Source: Ricordea florida
Lineage: Eukaryota; Cnidaria; Anthozoa; Corallimorpharia; Ricordeidae
Direction: 5' to 3'
Assembly: GCA_949710005.1 (NCBI GenBank)
Contig: OX453277.1
Coordinates: 1,897,501-1,961,500, forward strand
Length of the DNA stretch: 64,000 nt
Of this stretch, positions 43,601 to 58,600 are shown in pieces (the stretch's first letter is position 1; each line of letters begins with the position of its first letter). Below the pieces are notes generated by a model that made no database searches, was not told the origin of the DNA, and saw nothing but the letters and a program-made list of their open reading frames with translations. A program made the position numbers and the translations under genes.

Positions 43601-46600
43601 TCCCCACCAACGCAACACCTGTTTCTATTCCCACAACACCAAGTGTATACTATTGAAGGAGTGATTCAGAAGAGACCAACATTTTTGCAATCAACTCCCT
43701 GCATTGCACATAAAGTGACAATTATGTGAGCTTAACAGCCATTGATTTACTAATTGATCTACAATGTTATAATCATGGAGAGTTACCCAGCATAGTAAAA
43801 CCAGACAAAGAGGAAAGAGGACCATTTTACTTTGATAGAAAGTCATGTAATGGATGTTGTGCAAACAGAGAAGCATGCCAAGCTGTAAGGATGTAAAATT
43901 AGGAACAGACCTGAGATATTACAGGTCCTTTGATCCAGAATAAAGCAATATTATAGAAGTAATAATTTTGTGAGTGTAGAGTGAAGAATGCAGTTGTGCA
44001 AGCTGTGGCATATTAACCTCTGTTTTTTCAGTTATGAAAGTTCTTTTCTTGTACGTGCAAATAATAATGTGATAATTCTGCTGTGCTGATACTATGTAGG
44101 TCGACCCAGTCTTCTACCAGTGATTGGCCATCCAGCCTCATCAATGACTGTTTGGAAACTGGATCCTAACACACTCAGTTTTCCCTTGAAAGGTCTCCTA
44201 CCTTATGACAAGGTACATTGAAGCTCCAAAAAAAGTGTATTGTTCGTTTGGTGTCACTGTTTCATTTGAATTCTAGGTGAACTGGTTCAAGTATATGTGT
44301 CCATATGGACATAAAAAGCTGTGCTAAATTCTTATGGCATATGAGAATAAGGTGCTAAAGCATGAACTTAGGCAACATAATACTACAGTGGTGCATGTTG
44401 AAAACTGCATTTATTTTCTTTCCATGTCTTTGACAGACAGCCCTTTTTATTCTATTTTTGAATTGCCTCAAATTGGACGATTTTTTTTACTGTCTTAAAA
44501 GTGAGTAGTTATTCTGAATTATTACTGATACTGTGTTGCTTCTTTTTATTTTAACAGGATTTGTTGGAGCCCCAGACAAGGCTGCTGCAGTATGTGATTG
44601 CACAGCCATATTCCCGTGACATTATCTGTACTATGTTAGGACTCAATAAGCAGGTAAAGTTCTGTGTTTATGACATGAACTGAGTGACAATGATCAGCAA
44701 GAAATGCTGTACTATACACTTAGTGTAGATGACGAGATGGGAGCTTCTCAAAAACACACATACTTAATGTTCTTTGAATAGATGTTGCAGCTATCTATTT
44801 GTATTACAAGTAACAAGAAAATGGGTTGATCGAATGAGGTGAATAAAGCAAGTCTAACATTAAACTGATGCTTTGTTTCAGCAAAAACAAAGATGTGGAG
44901 CATTAGAAGAGCTCTTAGTGGATCTGATTGTTGTTGCTATGGAGAGATCAGAAGATAGCGAAGCCAGTGTTAGCGAAACAGGCTGTCAGTTGCTATGGCA
45001 TCACCTCTCAAGCCACCTTATTTTCTTTGTGCTATTTCAGTTTGCTAGTTTTCCACACATGGTGTTGTCTTTGTACAAAAAGGTATATTTAAACGAAACC
45101 ATAAATCGTTATGGTCTTAATATTTTTGCTTGTTTGGGCAAATACACTGGAGAGCTTGCTGTCAAGTAGACCTTTGAGGTTTCACTGTTTTGAGGTTTTG
45201 CTTTCTACCTCAAAATCTTGCTAAGTTGCTCAATCAATTATTTTGTTCCTAACTGTATGCAATGTGAGTTCCCTTTGCTCTCAAGTAGACCTTTGAGGTT
45301 TCACGGTTTAGGTTTTGTCTTCTACATCAAAATCTTGTTAAGTTGCTCATCAAATTCCTTCATATCCAAATTTTTCTTAATTATTTTGTTCCTAACTGTG
45401 TGCAATATGAGTTGACTGTGCAATGTTGTTTGTTTTTCCAATTCAAGAGTAGATTTTCATCGTTTTATGGCTTTGCCTCCTGAAGAAAGCTTTTTTTCTT
45501 TCGTACAGCAACCATTTTATTTTGCCAAAATAAATAGAAATAAAAATAATTACAGCGTGAAATAAATTAACTAAAATAGGCAAAAAAACTACTCAGAATA
45601 GAAATAAACTAAACGAGCTGAGTAGTTTATGTTTTGCATATCCAAAAAAATAATCTGGTAATGTCTATTATACTTTCTTCTCTCTTGGCAGCTGAGTGGA
45701 AGAAATCTTAAAAAAGGACGGGATCATCTAATGTGGGTTTTGTTGCAGTTCATCTCAGGCAGCATTCAGAAAAACCCAGTAAGTTTGATCATTTCCATTT
45801 GCCTTGAGTGTAGCTTGTGATAGATATATTGTTTTAAAAGCCTTAAAGATTTTTGATAACGTTTGTTTTCTTAGAATGCACCATTTTATGGACGGAGTAT
45901 TAGTTTTATGACGTGTGTATGGCGTTTGACTGTGTCTCGGTCAACGAACGGTCGTAAAAACTTCTTAGCCCACCCACCACGATCGTTCGCCTGCACAATG
46001 TTACTGTCTCACAACGATTTTAACGCTCTCTTGCAGCTGAGCGACTTTCGGCCAGTGCTAAAGCTCTTTGAACTCTTGTACCCTGAAAAAGAGGTAAGTA
46101 CAACTAGTTACAGGGCTTAAAGTAATTTTTAGACGGGCCAAACCAATTTTAGCTCGGTCACATCTCGGTTTTTGACCACCAAACCGAAATTTTGTCTGGA
46201 CAAACGGTCACCTTTGCCGGACATTGTCCGTTGACCGGCTCCTATTTTGAGCCCTTAGTTAAAACGTTCGTTTTCTATAAAATTGGTGGCATACTTTGAT
46301 AGTAATGCTTCCTTTATCGGTCTATTTTGCATGAGCGGCTACTTTTCTCAGTGCTCGAATGACGCCTTGTCTTGTGGATTTTGCGTAGCGCATGGAAAGC
46401 ACAGAGATAGTGGAGAGGGAGGAATTCTAAGGAAGCTCTGTGTCGTATATCATGAAGTGGAAACGTGTCGGGCTATGAAAATGAGATCGTATTAATAGTG
46501 TGGCCGACAAATAAGGACACGCTGGAAAAAAAAAGAAGACTTCCTTTAGAAAAAAACAAAGAAAATCTTACGAGCCTTGCGATATTGAATATGTGTCCTG

Positions 46601-49600
46601 AAAACTAAACTAAAATGAAATTTTGTGGTTTTTCCTTGTGTTACTGGAGGTGCAATATTTTTATTCAATGCTTTCAATCGTTTTAACAGTACTATCTGCT
46701 ATGTGTAATTCTTTTTGTTTTTGTTGTTTTGTTCTTTCTTTAGCCCCTTCCAGTACCAGAGATCACCAGCCCAGATTCTGTGCATTCATTGGCTATGGCC
46801 TGCACCTGGGTCCACTTGGCCAAAAAGGTATTTTACGCCCTGTCATAATTCCCTCTAGTTTTCGTTTGTTAAGCTTGAAAATAAACTTGTTCAAAATTCG
46901 TATGTTTTTTTCTGTTTCCAGGCTGAAAATGAGAAAGTGGCTTTGAGACCTTCACTTAAGCTTTTTTTATCATAATTTCCTCTAGTTTTCGTTTGTTAAG
47001 TTTGAAAATTAACTTGTTCGAGATCAGTATGTTTGTTTCTGTTTCCAGGCTGAAACTGAGAAAGTGGCTTTGAGACCAACAGTACCACACACACTGAAGG
47101 ATCAAATAGAGTAAGTCAAGTCAGAAGTATTTTAGTTAGAAGATCACCACAGCCGACAAATTCGAAGGACGTCGGCGTCGTCATTGTCAACAAGCTCACA
47201 ACACCATTAACAAGACTGTTTGTTTCTTCAGCCGGGACACCCTTGGGAACCTGAAAACGGGTGCAAACTTGGGTAGCGATGGAGGGATGGGTGGGGGAAC
47301 GAAAAGAATCTTTCTTGAAAAAACCTGAGCGGAAGTCGTAATTAGAGCTACTTGACTCAGATGAAGACTTCCGCTCAGATTGTCGAAACACTAACCAACG
47401 TCTACAACTTTACTCTTCAGAACCACGTACACTCCAATGGTCAAACTTGACAAATAACTACTCAGAGCCCTGGGTTCTAACCATTTACACAATACTTCAA
47501 CCACCTCATTCGGCATATAATTCATGGTAGGCTACCATATAGTCAGTTTACAGGGGTATACAAGGGTTTACAAGGATATACCTTTGTAAACCCTTGTATA
47601 CCCCTATAAACACTATATTTGGTGACTATATGGTGGCCTACTATGAATTATATGCCCCTCATTCTCTCATGAGTGAGTGAACTAAGTTAAATCATTCCTG
47701 TTCTTCAGTTACATTCAGTTGTGCTCCAGAACAGCAGTCAATTCCTTCTCCATGTCTAACTTCAAAATCCCACTTCTGTGCAATGCATGTAAGTACCTGA
47801 ACTCTTTCACAAGTACTTGGTTTTGCTTTACATAATCAGGGATGTAAATAAGGGAAAACAGATTGATAGGTAATTTGCTTGGGCGTAAAATTGTGGAGGG
47901 GGGGGGGGGGGCGGTAAAATCGAGGGAGGTCTCAGCATTGGTTCTCGCCCAGTCTCCCTAATCCACCGACACCGAGCATCTGCAGTACAAGTTGCACAGC
48001 GGTTCAAAGACACCGTCATTACCGGTACCATTATGGATATTTTCAAGGACTTTATTAACAAAGAACATCTCGATTTACTAGAAAACCTGAAGGAAATGAG
48101 AACTTAACTCCTAGAAACTTCAGAGAGTTTGACGGTCGATGGCTTCCAAGATCTCTCGTCTGTCTTAAACTGCTATCTTACCATGAATATGCTGGTGAAA
48201 CTGGACCAATTTGAGGAGAAACTGAATTTGAGACTGTCACTTTGACTTTGCATTTTTTCCCATTAACAACGGCTCTTTTAAGAGCCACAACACCGATAAA
48301 GGCTATGTCCAATGTATTATTATGTCCAGATAATATTTGATTTGATTCTTGTGAAATTTTATTATTTTATTTCATTCTTGGCTGGAAATTTTGATCGGTA
48401 ATTACCGATCACCGGCCGTTATTTCCATCTCTGCATAATAGCTACGTTATCTGAAAATTCGTTTTTTTTTTTCTGCACTGCTTTCATGATTTTATTTTCC
48501 ACATTCAAATAAATCAATTCAAATATATTTTCAGACTAAATCGCATCTGCGTCAAATTGTGTTCTAACTGCGAGGGTCATGTCTGCAATTTAGATTCCAC
48601 CTTCACTGCATATATGAATGCTTGGGTTTGGCTTGGTCATTTTGCGAGACTTTGTCGTGTGTATTTTTCTTTCAGACAGCACCAATCCTGAATATTTTAC
48701 TGTTCCTATGGCCGTGTTAGTGGAAATGTGTTATGGAAACAATAAAGCCACTACTCAGTTACCAGGCCCCTCCAACACACTCGCCGCGGGACCAACTATC
48801 CCCTGTCCCATGAGTCTTTTGGACTCGCTCACTGTTCACGCCAAAATGAGGTAAGAAGCTAAAGCATGATGGCTCTTACTTGACTAATTGTCTGATCAGT
48901 AACACTCTCACCAGAAAGAAATCTTTCACTCATGGAACAGCATTCCTAACAGCCCAAAGATCTTCACCACGGTTGGTTGGTCAGGTGTTTTGTTAGTCGG
49001 TTGAATAGTCGGTTCATGGCTGAATTGACGACCATTCGGTCATTCCGTCATTAAGTCGGTGGTCGGTCAGTCGGTGGTAGGTCAGTCGGTCGTTCGACCA
49101 GTAAGTCAGTCAAATAACAGTATTAAATGTATTTTGTACTTTTTAGTCTTATTCACAGTATTGTCAACCGTATCATCAAACTGGGTAATTCCCAGTCGTC
49201 TCTCGCTCTGGCCCCCGCCCTGGTTGAGACTTACAGCAGACTGCTGGTCTACATGGAAATAGAGTCGCTAGGGATCAAGGGATTTATAAGTGAGACGTTA
49301 TTACTGTTGCTTCTTTCGTCTAAGTAGAATTCTCCCTTCATTATCAATGCGTTGTTAATCACTGGTCTGGCATTGCCAATACTAAACCCTGGTTTTCATA
49401 TGTCGGGAAAATCCCAGACAATCGGCGATTTCACGGTTTCCTGACCTTCACAGATTTTAGCGATATGTCGGGAGATCGTCATGGTTTGTCTCGGACGCCC
49501 TTTTTATTTGTAAGTCGGAGGTACTGGAGCCAAGCAATAAGAGGACCGGTAGCGAGGTGAAACGATCGCCGACATCCCAGACAGTAAAAATTAAGTTTTA

Positions 49601-52600
49601 ATGTATCTTGAATGATCGCCGACATCCCAGACAGTAAAAATTGAAGTTTTTATATATCTTGAATGATCGCCGATCATCGCAAAAATCTGAGAGGCGTCGG
49701 GAAGATAGAAAAGCTCCCGATTTTCCCGATTTGTCGCCGACCGTCCCAGATAATCTGGGATGTCTAGGATGTCGAGTTTTTGTTAGTCGGAAAAATTTGG
49801 GACGGTGGGGAAACCATAAAATCGCCGATCGTCGGGAATTTTCCCGACATATGAAAACCAACAGTCAGTGGGAAGTTAAGGAAGTGATTAGTAGAACGAC
49901 AAACATAGTTAATTTTTTGTTCCACCAATTATGTAACATTTAAAGGAGTCAGTTCACTCTATGTAACCGTGAAAGGAGGATAGCCATTCATTTGTAAAAA
50001 GTGAAAAAGTCAAGTGTAACGGGTCTAACCCCCTCATGCAGAGCAGTGAAAAGGCCTAGGAAAGCGGACATTTGATCAACCCATCCTCAGACAGTAGAGT
50101 TTCGTGTTACAGTTTTGCTTGATCAGGTGCTCTTGCCCGCAAGTTGTAATACTGTTTGTCAGTCCTCTTGAGTCAAGTTTGTAACACCGCGTTCAAGCTG
50201 AAATTGAAAGTCAAGTCGAGGCAAAACAGTGCTTGTCAATTTCCTCGACACAATGTATAACTTACTTCAACTTCGTTGTTGTTTTATTAGGTTCTTTACT
50301 GCCGAATGTGTTCAAGAGCCACGCTTGGGGGATTCTGCACACGTTGCTTGAGATGTTCAGTTATCGTCTGCATCACATTCAGCCACACTACAGAGTGACT
50401 CTTCTGTCACATCTACACTCTCTGGCTGCGGTTCCCCACACAAACCAGAATCAGCTTCATCTTTGGTAATCACGAACTACAACATGATTTTGTCATTACA
50501 TTTAACAATGATTCTCCGAAATCAAGGTGAATTGTGGTTCGCAGCGAAGTAAATATTTCTAAAGCCACTTTCCACCGAGATTGGAGAGAATAACTGTTTT
50601 AATGTATATCAGTGGAGCAACCTAAGCCGTCACGTCTGTCAGAAACAAAGATTTCCCACAATCTACGAGATGAATAGTGTTGAATATACTAAGGTTTTGA
50701 GATCAATCAGATTGCTCGAAATTTCAAGGATGCTGAGTTGGTATGTACTAAACAAAGGTATTCCATAGTATTTTTCTATTATCATATCCCATGCAATAAC
50801 CAAGTCACTACTACTTAAGAAAATAGGTCCGCGATGCGTACCTGTGTGGCTTACTAGACCACGTGACAGGAGCTCGACTCTGGTGGACAAATAAATAAAT
50901 AAATACATCCGATCGTGCCATAATGTGGCTACACACTTCGTGCAAGCCACACAAAAAACGATAATGCTGCACCGCTACTTGGAAAGTAGCTAAGCTTTAC
51001 TCATGCCTCTATTTTATTTTGTAGTTAATGTCTCTCAATATCTCGTTTTCACGCCTTTCCTATGTAGTGTTTACCTTTTCTTAATAGCGTGGAGAGTACA
51101 GCTCTGAGACTCATAACAGGGCTTGGAAGCTCTGAAGTTCAGCCTCAACTCTCTCGGTTCAGTGTCGAACCAAAGCAGGTAGTTGTGCATTCTTTGTTGG
51201 TGAATAATACAGTGAATGCGTGTCGCCGCCAATCCTTGCATGTCTGATCCACAGTACCGTACATCAGAGCATAGTAACTAAATAAGAGAGGAGGGTTTTA
51301 ACCAGTAGAAATTACCACCTACTTTACTGAGGATTTACATGCACTGACCACGCTTAACTTGGATTGGATAATAGTGTCTGCCTGCTTTTTCGTTTTAGCT
51401 CCTTTCTGCCGAGTCTGAGGAACTTAATCGGGCTCTTGTATTGACAATCGCCAGGGCTATGCATGTAACTTGTGAGTAGCGGCTTAGCCTTTATATCATT
51501 TAAATTGTCATTGTTTTCATCCATCCTGTTTGTTTCCTTGTACAAAGTTATTCTGACCAGTACTGGTGTGTGGAATTTAATGTAATTTGATTTTCATCCC
51601 GTATCATACACAACCCTACATGTGGGTCTCAATGGGGTTGACCGTTAGCCGTAAAACGGGCCAAGAATTTAGCCTTTGGGCGTAAAAATTGGAACATTTT
51701 AACCGTTAGCCCGTAACAAATGTTAACCGTAAAAAAATTCTAGCCATAAAAATAAATTTTTAGCTTCTTTAAACAATGAAAATTAATTATTAACTTTTTA
51801 AAAGAATGGAAGTTAATTTTCAAATAAATTAACCGTTAGCCGTGAAAGTGATCAACCCGTTGACACCCTCCCGGCCAATATGTGTTTTGCATTATAATTT
51901 TAATTTTTATTCTGAGTAAAAGAAAGAATATGTTGATGATAATAACTAGTTTACGACACTAATTGCCTTGTGTCCCTGAAACTATAAACTTTAGAATTTA
52001 CAACAAAATACTTGCATGATATATGCATTGACGATGATGATGATAATGATGATGATGATCATTGATAATTGTGACGTGGCGGCTTTCATTCATTTTATTG
52101 GCAAGGCCTTTGTAATCATTTCTTTATTTATTTGTAGCAGCGGAATCGAGTGTGAACTGGTACGAAGGAATTCTGAGGTCTTTAATCAGTAACACTCCAC
52201 ACAGGTACAGTCTGTAAGCCTTGTTTCAGAGTAAAGCCAGGTACCTATTGTCATAGTTAATCAAGCCTGAATGTCTGTGTTTGACCGAATGAAATTGTCG
52301 AAAGTTGCGTTCCAAATTTTTGAGAAAGCAGCTTTGATGAGTGGAACTTGAACAAGGAGGTGAACTCCTTCCCTAAAACAGTGCGTAGCGCCTTTCATGC
52401 CAGCAGACACTTTTAAATCCCAGTTTTTACGTGTGCATGTGAGGCTACCCATGTGAACTCACAAACCAGTGATAGTACTAGCATTTTCTTTTGCCGTTTT
52501 CGTTCAAATTTATACATTGCCCGCTTACTCAGTTGCTTTAAATGTCCCTCCTTTCAGCTGGGCCAGCCACACACTTGCATGCTTTCCTCAGCCGCTTCAG

Positions 52601-55600
52601 CAATTCTATGCCCAAAACCCATGTTTGCAAGAAACCAAACAAGCCTTGAGACAAAGAGTGGAAGACGAATACAGAAAATGGAAGTGTAAGACTGACCACT
52701 GTATAGTGAAACAAACAGTACCACAGTACAGTACTGTTCAGTAGCTTTACAAAGAATGGTTACACTGCATGGTTTGATCCACAGATGGAAATGCTAGAAC
52801 CAAAGTATAGTAAAACAAACAGTACACCAGTACGGTACTATTCAGTAGCTTTCTAAAGTGAGGTAACACTGCATTGTTTGATCCACAGATGAAAAAGTTA
52901 GAACCACACCGTATAGTAAAACAAACAGTACCACAGTACAGTACTGTTCAGTAGCTTTATAAAGAATGGCCACACTGAACGGCTTGATCCACAGATGAAA
53001 AAAGTTAGAACCACACTGTATAGAAAAAAGACACTGTATCACGGTAAAAGTACTGGTCTGTGCTAGTTTTGTAACACTCAACATAAATGCTGTTTATAAA
53101 GAGTTGTGAACGCTTATTTGTTCCGGCTCGCCTCAGTAAGAAAGTAATCGTAATTACAAACTTATATTTGCAGCAATGGCATCAGAAAACGAAATTTTCA
53201 ACCACTTCGCAGACCCATCGTCCACAAACGTTTTTATTTGGTAAGTATTAAGTTTTTTTTTCTTCCATACCTCGTAGAATATACCGAGACTGGAATGATG
53301 AGGTTTTTTTATTTGAATTTCGGGCAGCATTTTGTGGAAGATGTCTCTGGAATCCAATCGACTGAGTCCCGTTTGTCACAAGTGAGTAACTGTTTATAAA
53401 CCTGCACTCTTTCACAACTTTGTTTTTTATTCGTTCAGCTTGAACTGCATCTCTTTCGTTTTAGAGGCTAGAGCCTTATTGTTCCCTTTTTTACCCTGTT
53501 ATGTCATGAACGAATCCTGCATCTCTTCCAGTTTGGAAATATAAAGCAAAAAAAAACTTTTCTTCAATGCAATCCGCGAAGGACTCTCATAAGGGCATCA
53601 ACTGAAGATGAAAGTAAAATGTAAGGGCAGAAACACAACTGTAGGTTAAGTTGACTTTTTCATGAGAGCGAATAATTTCTTTAGTAATGTCTCGAATTTC
53701 TCGGTTTTATATTTCTTGATGTAGGGTTCTAGAACGCCTTGGAGCACGTGCATTGTCTGCACATGTGCGAGTGTTTGCTGATTTCCTGGTTTACGAATTT
53801 TCCACATCTGGAGGAGGAAAACACGTGAACAAAGTTAGTATTGTCTGTGATATGAACGGTTTCCTGCGTGTTTTTTTTTCTTGCATTATTACGTTTTTCC
53901 TTGTGGGCAGTTCGTAATCCGGTTTTTGTGTCACGCTTTTTTCCTCTCCTATTAGTGCATTACTCACTTGAATGACCTTATATGGAAGTACAATGTGGTC
54001 ACGCTGGACAGATTGGTTCTATGTTTGGTAAGTACACAGTATGTTACCTTCTAAGCGCGCTTCAGTCGCTTAATTTGACAAGACAGATCACAAGTTTTCA
54101 GTAATCTGACGTAACTGCAGTTGTTGCGTCGGCGGAGAAGACGGTTCCTAATATGGTGTTGGGTGTCCTGTGCGCTTTTTAGTTACCTGTGAAACCGAGA
54201 AATAGGCTTTGTCGGTTCCAAATCTGCGCCATCTTGGAGCGTCACAATAAAACCTAGTATGCCCGTGTTCATCTGCGCCATCTTGAAACTTCACAGCACC
54301 TGCGTGCTTATCTACCTTGTGGCCTCGTGCTTCGTTCTTGATACAATGAAACACCGATCTAAGCGCCAACTGGTTAAAAAATGTCTTGATTCATTGTATC
54401 GCCATTTCCCCCGTATATCTTATTGTAACCGGCCGGAAGGAAAACGTTTCTGATACCGAGGTCTTCGATATACGTATGCCTGACAACCACACAGAAATAC
54501 CAACAAGAGAAAGCAAATTTTTGTATGGGAAACAAGTCACTCGATAAAACTGGCGGACCACTTAAATACGAGGTGGCTAGTGAGACGCACATTAATTAAT
54601 GATCACTGCTAGTAGCAAAACTTGGAGCTAACAAGAGGTTATAATTTGACAGTTGTTTTTGCCGCGCTGTTTTACTTCAAAGTTGTGTTATATAATTGCA
54701 AAGCTGTCTTATATAATTACAAAGCTGTCTTATATAAGTATAAAGCTGTCTTATATAATTGCAAAGCTGTCTTATATAATTACAAAGCTGTCTTATATAA
54801 TTATAAAGCTGTCTTATATAATTACAAAGCTGTCTTATGTGCAACCGAATGTCTTAATTCCAGGCGCTGCGCAGTCATGAAGGAAACGAGGCACAAGTGT
54901 GTTTCTTCATCATTCAGCTGCTGCTGTTAAAACCGGCGGAGTTTAGAACTCGTGTCAACGCCTTTATACGAGACGTAAGTATCACATTACTCAGTATGTT
55001 GTGATTTATTTAATTTCACATAGTTTCTGAAAATCGTCCGAACTGTCTCTTGTATATTTTAGAACTCCCCTCAGCACTGGCTGCACACGGATTGGCATCA
55101 AAAACACATGGCCTATCACACGGTAAGTTAAGGGATTTTATTGATCAATGATAATTTATGATGCTTTGTAGGTGGGATATTGAAATAACAAATTGGCCTT
55201 ATAAGATGTAAGAAAAACTTACTTTAGGAAAATTAGTCCTTCCTCGTAGCGATAACAAAGTGCTAAAGCTCGAAACAATACCCTGGCAAAGCGCTATCTC
55301 TTGATACGCCAGCTTTTCTTTTATCCTACGGTGGTACAACTCTGATAAGGGTCTTATCAACTCGTTTTTTGGCATAAAGAGTTCTATGAGAACGCTACCA
55401 AGTTGCCACTTGACTGCTTTAATTAATACTTTATAGCTGTATGTTTCTTTTTCAGAATTTCCCCGAGAGATTTTACTTTGAAGGTTTGTTGGAATCCGCT
55501 CAAGTTTCTGTACCAACCGTCCAGTACCTTCCCATTTACTTTGGCAATGTATGCCTGCGATTTCTCCCGGTGAGTTTCACAGCTAAGTTGTTCTTCACTC

Positions 55601-58600
55601 TTCAAGTCATCTGAGCGTGTTCAAGGGAACCACCCCCACCCCACGGGTAAGAAGATTCTAACTGATTCCCTTCTCCACCCACCCCTCCCGCACCCGAATG
55701 AAGTGGCGTGTTTCTTGCACATCAACCCCCTACATTTTACACCAAGGAGATTTTGTCAACTATGGCAGCTTGTAAGTGTTTGGGGATTTCTATCTTCTTT
55801 GAAATCTTGGTGTTTGCAGGACTGAACTTGACTAGTTTCAGACCTGCCAGGGCTGACTGTTCGCACACACTTCTCTGTAGATTAAGTGTTCATGAATTCC
55901 CTCCCCAGGTCTTTGATATCGTTATTCACCGATTTCTGGAGCTTTCTCCGGTGTACAAGTCGTTGGAGAGTCTTCTGGAGCACCTTGGTTCGTTGTACAA
56001 ATTCCATGGTACGTTTGAAGTCAGCTTATACTGCGAAACAGCCGGTTTCCTCTTTGAAATTGTTGACTTTATGCAGTCAGCTATATGGTGTCTTCCTCTC
56101 TGCTAATAGTTTTAGAAAATAGTATGTACGTGGCCGTTGTTTTTTTTTTTGTCGTTTGCAGATCGGCCGATAACATACCTATACAACACTCTGCATTATT
56201 ACGAGAAGTGCCTTCGAGAGAAACCCTCCCTTAAGAAAAAACTCGTGGGAGCAATTATTGGTAAGTACAAGCTACCTTTGAATGTACGAATTTGTGATTA
56301 ATTTAAAAGATCTGAGAGCAGTTTTCAGGTGATTGTCGTTAAATCAAAACTAAAGCTATTGCTCTGGATAACAAAAACACATATACATAAAATAAAGAAA
56401 TCATCAGATCTCGACGCAAATTTCGTTTCGTTGGCACAAAGCGCGGCAGAACGCGTGCAAGGTAATCCTGAATTTTTGTACTTTTAATTCTGAGCCATAA
56501 ACTGTATGTTGAGCTACCGACTGATTCTGTTTCTTTTGGGGGAGGGGTAGAAGACGGGTATGGTAAAAAAGACCAGTTCTCATAACTCTCTCGTTCTCAA
56601 CAGGAGCTCAAAAAGACCTTCACCCACCCGGATGGTGAGTATCAACTTGACTCTTTGTATAACAATTTTTCCTCACATTGGAGCCCTTTAAAGTTCTACA
56701 ATAACGCATAATAAAAAAATTTAAAGAACATGAAGCACACTTACGTGTTTAGATATCAGGAAAACGGCTCCATCAAACCTTGTGTTTCTTCACGAACCAA
56801 ACACCTCGAATTTCGTCGAATGTACTTCACTACGCGTGCGTCTTCAACTGTCTTGCTGCCTTTAGCCTATATTTCTACGTGATGAAACACTGCATTTGGT
56901 GTTGTAGTTATTACATTTAAGGGAGCAGTGTGTTATTGGCGTGTGTCATTTCTTGTCAGGTGTCTGTCCCAGGGATACATGGACTACCTTGCCAGCTCGG
57001 ACGAAAAGTCTTGGACCCCACCTCTGTCCTACTACACCCCTGTGATTGGTCGTCTTGTTGACAGTATCCAATCCCTAAATAATGTTTTGTAAAGGATTTT
57101 ACGTTCTAACTCACAAGTGTAATCTCTGACTAGACAGAAAATTACTTTGACTTTTGCACTTAACTCTTGCACAGCTATTTCCGGTAAAACCCCTGCTCCT
57201 TTTCCGTCCTGTGATTGGCGGTTTAATGAGTTTCCGAATCCTGTTGCGCATGCACTTCACGTGACGTGGGTGGAGTTGATGGCTTTGCCTGTCAACGGGC
57301 AAGAGGTTGGCAATGCGCTGTTTGACATCATTGTCAAAGGTAGTTACGTCGCTCAGAACTTGGATTTTCGAGCAAATCTGATGGAATGGATCAACGCTGT
57401 GGGATTGGTCTTGACGTCACTTCCGGTAGGTAGATAATCTCATCTAGTTGATTGACGTGATGAATCTTGTTTTTGTTAGTTGAATTTGAAGGTTATTGTT
57501 CCATAGTTCAGACTATCTTGATAGTTAATTGTTTATTTGTTTTGTATCCTTAGTATTTTTGTTGCCTATAATTAGCAGTTAGCTATTAATTTAGAGTCTG
57601 ACCGGGACCCCATCACCGATGGAGTTTTGGTCTGACATTTTTATTTCTTGTCAGCTGCCTCTGGGTAATCGCTCGTCGGCCTTGATTATTTTGTCCTTAT
57701 TTCTCAGGAGCCCTATTGGAGCGTCATGTACGACAAAGTTTGTATTGTTCTCTTCAAAGATCTTGCAGCGCGTGACGTCACCGCAACTCCCTTGATGCTT
57801 GAAGACTTGGGTAAATCGTCTCCATTCCCCTACTCATTCTTTGATTTTTCTGCTAACGTTGCGATGCATTCGGAGACCAACGCAGACTATGTATTGGCGG
57901 TCATGCATGCGCTTTGGCACCATGCAAGTATTGGACAGTTGTGCCTTGTCCCACAGTGAGTATTTTGTGCTGTTCTGCTTTTCCTCTCTGATTCCCACGG
58001 TACCGACCAGGACTACTTTTTATGGGAAAACAAAAACCCAAAGGTGTCCTGAAAACATATATCGGGTCATTAGCGTCAAGAGTTAGCCACCGAAACAAGC
58101 AAACCAGGCTTATTGAACTTTAAAAGCCCCTATTTTCCTTTTCGCTGTTCAACAGGTTCCTGCGAGATCGGTTGTCACCGCTGGTCACTAATGAGGCTCA
58201 GTTTCTGTACGTGTGCTGTTTAGTTGGACCGTTTCTTCAGCGCTTTCTTCAAGAAAGGCCCCGATGTCTTCAGGATGTATGTATACGTGTTCTTTGGCTT
58301 CAGAGAAACTGTAAACTATTTCCCACACTCACTAACTCACTCTATCACTCGCTCGCTTTCTCACCCACTGCATCACTCACTCACTCTACCGCTCGCTCCC
58401 TTATTTGCTAACTCGCTCAGTCACTGCTCACTTACTCCTTTACATAATCACTTACCCGCTCAGCCATAAGCCAGTTATGTCAGTGCTCGCGCGTTTGTTT
58501 CGTGCCTTGTCTAAGTTTAATTTCTCTATACATTGCGCTGACTGATTTTTGATTTTTAGATTGTTATGGAGCTGTGCCACTTATTGGAAAAAATCAACAG

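Noticed and set aside
44882-45169. Longer version of MED23 exon 12 ending at 45169
   Set aside because: A GTATAT donor at 45083 joins the next exon in phase and matches the family; the extra residues are intron read-through.
52697-53050. Regularly spaced repeats that might suggest a CRISPR array
   Set aside because: The whole 116-bp unit is repeated with no unique spacers, in an intron of a eukaryotic gene.
54622-54930. Repetitive protein frames with KAVLYNY or KLSYII repeats
   Set aside because: Produced by a 21-bp minisatellite whose unit is divisible by three; lies in a MED23 intron and runs into exon 29 in the wrong frame.
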